In this document: positions 59,153 to 64,000 of the stretch, one piece after another
How positions within the stretch are numbered: the stretch's first letter is position 1
How the letters are laid out: each line of letters begins with the position of its first letter
Source of the DNA: Luteimonas chenhongjianii
GTDB taxonomy: Bacteria > Pseudomonadota > Gammaproteobacteria > Xanthomonadales > Xanthomonadaceae
DNA: 64,000 nucleotides
NCBI RefSeq assembly: GCF_002327105.1
Contig: NZ_CP023406.1
Location: forward strand, 496,001-560,000
Direction: 5' to 3'
Made by a program: the position numbers and the translations under genes
The notes under the pieces: model-generated
Database searches by the model: none
The model's input: the letters and a program-made list of their open reading frames with translations, nothing else
Told to the model about the DNA's origin: nothing

Positions 59153-59902
59153 CTACTTGCTGCTGACGTATTTCTCCCGGCGGATCAGCGGCACCGGCAG
59201 GCCGAACGCCTTCAGCGCCTCGAATGTCGCGTCGACCATGTTCGGATTGCCGCACAGGTAGGCGATATCGCCATCGCCGGGAGCGAATTCGCCGAGGAAC
59301 TGCTGCACATACCCATGGCGCACATCGGCATGCGGCGCGTCCGGCAGCTCGCGCGAGAAACAGGGCACGAAACGGAAGTTCGGATGCGCATCGGCGAATG
59401 CGCGGAAGTCGTCGCCATAGAGCAGTTCGGCCGGCGTACGTGCGCCCATCAGCAGCACCACTTCCACGCCGCGCTCGGCGATCGCCTGTGCCAGCAGCGG
59501 CAGCATGGCGCGGTATGGCGTGACGCCGGTGCCCGTACCCACCAGCAGATAGCGGCGGTTGCGGTCCTGCGGCATCAGGCAGAAGCGGCCGAACGGACCA
59601 CTGGCCTGCAGGGAGCCGCCCAGATCCAGACCCTCGAACAACGCGGTTGCCGCGCCGCCGGGGACGTAGCTGACCGCGATATCGACGGCCTCGCCCGGCC
59701 CCAGCGTGTGGTCATGGATGGTCGCCAGCGAATAGGAGCGCTTGGTCGGGGTGCCGTCGGCGTAAGCGAAATGCACCTGAATGAACTGCCCGGGGATGAA
59801 ATCCAGCGGCTGGCCGTCGTCACGGACGAAGGAGAGATGGGCAACGGTGGGCGCGATCATGCGCCTGGATACGAGCTTGATCGGGAATTGCGAGATGGCC
59901 AC
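59153..59902 (-). CDS. fpr: ferredoxin/flavodoxin-NADP+ reductase
   Basis: This FAD enzyme passes electrons between NADPH and ferredoxin or flavodoxin. The 249-residue protein has the FAD motif KRSYSLAT, the glycine-rich GTGTGVTPYRAML NADP-binding start, YLCGNPNMV and the C-terminal YVSSK. The GTG at 59902 gives VAISQFPIKLVSRR, close to the family start. Divergent from the ABC exporter genes. Confidence 0.9.
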   Translation of the reverse strand: MAISQFPIKLVSRRMIAPTVAHLSFVRDDGQPLDFIPGQFIQVHFAYADGTPTKRSYSLATIHDHTLGPGEAVDIAVSYVPGGAATALFEGLDLGGSLQASGPFGRFCLMPQDRNRRYLLVGTGTGVTPYRAMLPLLAQAIAERGVEVVLLMGARTPAELLYGDDFRAFADAHPNFRFVPCFSRELPDAPHADVRHGYVQQFLGEFAPGDGDIAYLCGNPNMVDATFEALKAFGLPVPLIRREKYVSSK

Positions 59903-60176
59903 AGCAGGATGTCCGTGATTCGGCGGGCGTCCGGTGCGGGCCGCGCGCGGTCGAGTGTCGATGTGGCTATGGTACCGGCTGGGTCCGCGCGACCCGTGCG
60001 GACCGCCCTGCAACAGACTTTTCATGGCCGGCGGCCGGCGTGGCATGCGCCTGCACGCGAACGGAGGCTGCGCACCGGGGGCGCGCGGCCGTGCAACGCG
60101 TCGTTGCGGATCAGGGCGGGGAGGCGTCCTTATACTACGCACCCCGCCGCGCCATCCGCGGCACGAGCGACGGACC

Positions 60177-61139
60177 ATGTCACCGATTTCCCAAGCCGCA
60201 CCGGCGCTGTCGGTGCGCGATCTGCGCAAGACCTATGCCGGCGGCGTCCAGGCGCTCAAGGGCGTCTCTCTCGATGTGGCCCCCGGCGACTTCTTCGCCC
60301 TGCTCGGACCCAATGGCGCGGGCAAGTCGACCCTGATCGGCATCATCTCCTCGCTGGTCAACAAGACCTCGGGCGAAGTGCGCCTGTTCGGCACGGATCT
60401 GCACCGCGAGCGCGATGCGGCGATGCGGCTGATCGGCCTGGTGCCCCAGGAGATCAACTTCAACTTCTTCGAAAAGCCCTTCGACATCCTGGTCAACTAC
60501 GCGGGCTTCTACGGCATCCCGCGCGCCGAGGCCATGGTGCGGGCCGAAGAGGAACTCAAGCGCGCGCAGCTGTGGGACAAGGCGCGGACGATGTCGCGCA
60601 CGCTGTCGGGCGGCATGAAGCGGCGGCTGATGATCGCCCGCGCGATGATGACGCGCCCGCGCCTGCTGATCCTCGACGAGCCCACCGCGGGCGTCGACAT
60701 CGAGATCCGCCGCGGCATGTGGCAGACATTGAAGGAGATCAATGCCGCCGGCACCACGATCATCCTGACCACGCATTACCTCGAAGAAGCCGAGAGCCTG
60801 TGCCGCAATCTGGCGATCATCGACCACGGCGTCATCGTCGAGCAGGGGCCGATGCGCGTGCTGCTGTCCAAGCTCGACGTCGAGGGTTTCATCTTCGACA
60901 TCGATGGCGCCCTGCCCGCAACCCTGCCGCTGATCGAAGGCGCGACGCTGCTGGCGACCGACGACCACACCCTGGAACTCGACATGCCGCGCGCGATGGA
61001 TCTCAACCGCGTGTTCGCCACGCTCGATGGCGCCGGCATCCGAGTGCGCTCGATGCGCACCAAGTCCAACCGCCTGGAAGAACTGTTCGTGCGCATGACC
61101 GGCCCCAATGCCGTCTCGCAGCAGGAGAAGTCCGCATGA
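60177..61139 (+). CDS. yadG: ABC transporter ATPase, YadG-like
   Basis: The 320-residue ATPase has Walker A GPNGAGKST (about residues 44-52), the signature TLSGGMKRRLMIARAMM, Walker B LLILDEPTAGVD and a switch His in LTTHYLEEAE. The C-terminal 80 residues form an extra regulatory domain, as in YadG. A good TATACT -10 box lies at 60131-60136. The stop overlaps the permease start by four bases. Substrate is unknown. Confidence 0.92.
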   Translation: MSPISQAAPALSVRDLRKTYAGGVQALKGVSLDVAPGDFFALLGPNGAGKSTLIGIISSLVNKTSGEVRLFGTDLHRERDAAMRLIGLVPQEINFNFFEKPFDILVNYAGFYGIPRAEAMVRAEEELKRAQLWDKARTMSRTLSGGMKRRLMIARAMMTRPRLLILDEPTAGVDIEIRRGMWQTLKEINAAGTTIILTTHYLEEAESLCRNLAIIDHGVIVEQGPMRVLLSKLDVEGFIFDIDGALPATLPLIEGATLLATDDHTLELDMPRAMDLNRVFATLDGAGIRVRSMRTKSNRLEELFVRMTGPNAVSQQEKSA

Positions 61140-61945
61140 TCACGAAGACCACCGACGTCGCCGCCGTCGAAGGCACCGCGCAGCGCCACTGGGTCGCGCT
61201 ATATACGATCGCGCGCCGCGAGATCGTGCGCATCCTGCGCATCTGGGGCCAGACCCTGGTGCCACCGGCGATCACGATGACGCTGTATTTCCTGATCTTC
61301 GGCGGCCTGATCGGCGCGCGCGTGGGCGAGATGGACGGCATCCGCTACATGGACTTCATCGTTCCGGGCCTGGTGATGATGAGCGTGATCCAGAACAGCT
61401 ACGGCAACATCTCGTCGAGCTTCTTCGGCGCCAAGTTCGGCCGACACGTCGAGGAACTGCTGGTCAGTCCGATGCCAAGCTGGGTGATCCTGGGCGGCTA
61501 CGTGGTCGGCGCGGTAGCGCGCGGGCTCGCCGTCGGTGTGATCGTGCTGTGCATCGCGATGCTGTTCACCACCGTGCGCATCCCGCATCCGCTGGTCACG
61601 TTCGCCACCGTGCTGCTGGGTGCGACGATCTTCGCGCTGGCCGGCTTCGTCAACGCGGTCTATGCGAAGAAGTTCGACGACGTCGCGATCGTGCCGATCT
61701 TCATCCTGACCCCGCTGACCTACCTGGGTGGCGTGTTCTATTCGGTGTCGCTGCTGCCCGGCTGGGCCGAGACCGCGACCCACGCAAATCCGATCTTCTA
61801 CATGGTCAACGCCTTCCGCTACGGCCTGCTCGGCGTCAGCGACGTCTCGCTCGGCGTGTCGTTCGCACTGATGATCGGCTTCGTGATCGTGCTCGGCGCA
61901 CTGGCCCTGTGGCTGCTCAAGCGCGGGATCGGGCTGCGCAGCTGA
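61136..61945 (+). CDS. yadH: ABC transporter permease, YadH-like
   Basis: The 269-residue ABC-2 permease has six helices. The first is near residues 42-60 (MTLYFLIFGGLIGARVG), and the GPLMYPL-like exporter signature is replaced by FILTPLTYLGGVFYSVSLLP. It ends with a short basic tail. It is translationally coupled to the ATPase gene (ATGA overlap). Drug or polysaccharide export is typical for the family, with no evidence here for either. Confidence 0.9.
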   Translation: MITKTTDVAAVEGTAQRHWVALYTIARREIVRILRIWGQTLVPPAITMTLYFLIFGGLIGARVGEMDGIRYMDFIVPGLVMMSVIQNSYGNISSSFFGAKFGRHVEELLVSPMPSWVILGGYVVGAVARGLAVGVIVLCIAMLFTTVRIPHPLVTFATVLLGATIFALAGFVNAVYAKKFDDVAIVPIFILTPLTYLGGVFYSVSLLPGWAETATHANPIFYMVNAFRYGLLGVSDVSLGVSFALMIGFVIVLGALALWLLKRGIGLRS

Positions 61946-61995
61946 AGAGTCCTGCGCGCGGTCGCTCCGCGCGCCATCAGACGGAAGAACGTGGC

Positions 61996-62952
61996 ATGCG
62001 CATCCTCGTCCTTGGCGCCGGCGGCACCGGCGGATATTTCGGCGGTCGCCTCGCGCAGGCAGGGGTCGACGTCACGTTCCTCGTGCGCGCGCCCCGCGCC
62101 GCGCAGCTCGCGCGTGATGGCCTGCGGATCCGCAGCGCACTGGGCGATGCGCAGTTCCCGGTCGCCCACGTCACCGCCGACGCGCTGCCCGCGCTGGCCG
62201 CTCGCGATCCTTTCGATCTCGTCCTGCTGAGCTGCAAGGCCTACGACCTGGACAGTTCGATCGACGCGATCGCACCGGCGGTCGGTCCGTCGACGGCCGT
62301 CCTGCCGATCCTCAACGGTCTGCCGCACTACGCCGCGCTCGATGCCCGCTTCGGCGCCGATGCCGTGCTGGGCGGGCTATGTTTCATCAGCGCGATGAAG
62401 GGGGGCGACGGCGAAGTCGTGCATCTGCCCTCGCCACCGTCGATCACCTTCGGCGAACGCGATGCATCGCGCAACGGCAGTGCCCGGACACGTGCAATCG
62501 AAGCGGTGTGCGCGGGCGCACCCGGCTTCGACGCGGTGCGCAGCGACACCTTCATGCAGGCGGCCTGGAACAAGTTCGCGTTCCTTGCCGCGCTCGCTGC
62601 GGCGACCTGCCTGATGCGCGCGAGCATCGGCCGCATCGTCGCCACCGACGGCGGCACGGCGTTCCTCGTTTCGCTGCATGAAGAATGCCTGGCAGTCGCC
62701 CGCGCCGAAGGCCAGGCCATTCCCGCCGAAGCGGCGGCCCAGGCACGCAGCCTGCTGACCCGGGCAGGCTCGACGGTCACCGCCTCGATGCTGCGTGACC
62801 TGGAATCCGGTCAGGAGGTCGAGGCGGCGCAGATCGTCGGTGACATGCGCGCGCGCGCGCACGCGGCGGGACTGGCGCTGCCGCACCTCGATGCCGCCTG
62901 GGTGCATCTGCAGGCCTACCGCTCACGCCGCGACACCCCCGACACCCCCTGA
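61996..62952 (+). CDS. panE: 2-dehydropantoate 2-reductase family protein
   Basis: PanE reduces ketopantoate to pantoate for coenzyme A synthesis with NADPH. The 318-residue protein has the nucleotide motif GAGGTGGYFGGRLAQAG (residues 7-23), the LSCKAYDLD segment, LPILNGLPHY and the catalytic WNKFAFLAALAAATCLM region with Lys in AWNKF. Paralogues of unknown substrate exist, so function is probable rather than certain. Follows the exporter genes with a 50-base gap. Confidence 0.87.
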   Translation: MRILVLGAGGTGGYFGGRLAQAGVDVTFLVRAPRAAQLARDGLRIRSALGDAQFPVAHVTADALPALAARDPFDLVLLSCKAYDLDSSIDAIAPAVGPSTAVLPILNGLPHYAALDARFGADAVLGGLCFISAMKGGDGEVVHLPSPPSITFGERDASRNGSARTRAIEAVCAGAPGFDAVRSDTFMQAAWNKFAFLAALAAATCLMRASIGRIVATDGGTAFLVSLHEECLAVARAEGQAIPAEAAAQARSLLTRAGSTVTASMLRDLESGQEVEAAQIVGDMRARAHAAGLALPHLDAAWVHLQAYRSRRDTPDTP

Positions 62953-63011
62953 TCGCCAGCGCTTCGCAGGGGCTCTGCTAGGGTCGCCGCACCCCCGATC
63001 GAGATGTGCCC

Positions 63012-63506
63012 ATGGCGCTCGCCAGCACCCGCTCCATCGCCCGTCTGCTGGCGCCCGCCGTCCTCGTTGTTGCCGCCTGCAGCCCCGCGCCGCAGGCCCA
63101 GCCGGATGCCGTCGAGACCCGGCCGGTCGAAGACACCCGGACGCAACCTACCGAAGCTGCGCAGGCGCAGATGGAGGCGGACCCCGGCCCGGTGGAGGCC
63201 CCTCTCACCGGCGACGCTGCGAGCGCGATGCTGAGCCAGATCGCCGGTATCGCCGGTGCGATGCATGCGGCCGCGAAGCTGTGCGACCCGAGCGTCTCGG
63301 ATGCGCAGCTGACCGAGGCCAAGAACGGGCTGCGCCGCGAGTTCATCGGCATGGGCGGAGATGCCCACACTTTCGACAGCGAGTTCCTGTCGGCGTACAG
63401 CAAGACCACCACCCAGTTCACCGAGGCCGCGCCGCCGCAGCAGAAGCAGATGTGCGACGAACTCGAAGCCATGGCCTCGCAGACACTGCCGCCGCCGGCG
63501 AACTAG
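63012..63506 (+). CDS. small lipoprotein, unknown function
   Basis: The 164-residue precursor has a signal peptide with a lipobox (VVAAC, Cys about 23) and an acidic Pro/Glu/Thr-rich linker. A helical C-terminal domain has two cysteines (KLCDPSVS and QMCDELEAM) that could pair. I do not recognise a family. A GCTAGGGT -10-like element lies about 35 bases upstream. The ATG at 63012 is preferred to the in-frame GTG at 63006. Confidence 0.75.
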   Translation: MALASTRSIARLLAPAVLVVAACSPAPQAQPDAVETRPVEDTRTQPTEAAQAQMEADPGPVEAPLTGDAASAMLSQIAGIAGAMHAAAKLCDPSVSDAQLTEAKNGLRREFIGMGGDAHTFDSEFLSAYSKTTTQFTEAAPPQQKQMCDELEAMASQTLPPPAN

Positions 63507-64000
63507 GCGCGAAACGAAGACAGCGACTTGCGGCTGGCATCCTGATGCGCGAGACGCGCTGCTGCGAACCTGATGTCCACTGCCGCAGACGACGCATGGC
63601 GGGTGACGGTGTGCTGCGGGCCTTCATACGCCCGGTCGGACCCCGCCCGAAGCGCTTCGCACGTCGACCTCTCCGGCAGGAAGAGGTGCCGGCGTCCGGG
63701 CGCCTGGTCACTGAAATCCCGCCGATGAATACCGACAGTGCTTCGGGCTGCAGATGTCGTTCCATCCCCGCACGCACGGCGTCGGGAACGAGTGCGCGCA
63801 GCTTGTCCTCGACTGCGTGCACGGGCGCGTCGAGGGTCGGCGGCGCGGCGTGCAGCGGCGATGCCCAGGTACGCGACACGCACCCGGACACGACAACGCG
63901 ACGCAGGCGGTTCCCCGCTGATGAAGGCGATCGACGAAAATAGCGGCTCGATTGCGGCCGACCGGCGGCACGGAAGCGGCGGAAACGATGATCGAGGTGC
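63507..64000. other. gene-free end of the window
   Basis: No recognisable gene is visible. Short frames on both strands look like noise. An ATG at 63988 preceded by an AAAATAG promoter-like element at about 63937 may begin the next gene, but only four codons are visible. Confidence 0.35.

Noticed and set aside
57773..61945. 1390-codon plus-strand frame suggesting a giant protein
   Set aside because: It is antisense to the M50 and fpr genes and in the wrong frame over yadG; only the last 269 codons are a real gene (yadH).
63988..64000. start of a new gene (ATG ATC GAG GTG)
   Set aside because: Only four codons are visible, too few to support a CDS call.

Overview
The window is about 64 kb of a high-GC gammaproteobacterial chromosome. 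Gene content and order point to the Xanthomonadaceae (Lysobacter/Luteimonas/Xanthomonas relatives). The evidence is the block rpmH-dnaA-dnaN-recF-gyrB-(M48 peptidase)-(TPR protein)-tonB-exbB-exbD1-exbD2-pdxJ, an Ax21-type outer-membrane protein, an OleC olefin enzyme, a monomeric isocitrate dehydrogenase and an oxygen-dependent phenylalanine hydroxylase. No insertion sequence, prophage, CRISPR array, tRNA or rRNA was seen. The region is mostly conserved core genome around the replication origin.

Layout. 0-13 kb: partial oleC; a lipoprotein; rhodanese-secB-gpsA; an Ax21-like porin and trmL, with a candidate C-rich small RNA between them; a short-chain dehydrogenase; M16 and M20 peptidases; queF; a stand-alone LysM protein; a lipoprotein. 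13-22 kb: isocitrate dehydrogenase; an AmiD-type amidase; a nitrogen block (TorF porin-glnK-amtB and glnA). glnA has a textbook sigma-54 promoter and an NtrC site. Next come an Lrp-type regulator and the divergent phhA. 22-33 kb: a TonB-dependent receptor translationally coupled to azurin; a NarL-type regulator with only a stump of its kinase; tyrB; fbp with an overlapping 2OG-Fe(II) oxygenase; a kinase/CheY pair; a radical-SAM protein. 33-48 kb: cls, pdxJ, the TonB-ExbB-ExbD-ExbD system, a TPR lipoprotein-like periplasmic protein, an M48 peptidase, gyrB, recF, dnaN and dnaA. The dnaA-dnaN gap is the probable oriC, and four parS-type ParB sites cluster in gyrB-recF-dnaN. 48-64 kb: rpmH, rnpA, yidC and mnmE run the other way; then a lipoprotein with a TonB C-terminal domain. 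A probable five-gene operon on the minus strand follows (6-TM protein, XRE regulator, secreted S33 peptidase, NatA, NatB), led by two identical-arm operators. The window ends with an M50 protease, ferredoxin-NADP reductase, a YadG/YadH exporter, PanE and a lipoprotein.

How the parts work together. The origin block supplies initiation (DnaA), the clamp (DnaN), repair (RecF), gyrase and segregation sites (parS). The TonB-ExbBD proteins energise outer-membrane receptors such as the azurin-coupled one. The nitrogen genes couple ammonium uptake, PII sensing and glutamine synthesis. The most noteworthy non-coding signals are the parS cluster, the glnA sigma-54/NtrC architecture, the paired operators of the XRE operon and the C-rich hairpin transcript near 5.2 kb.
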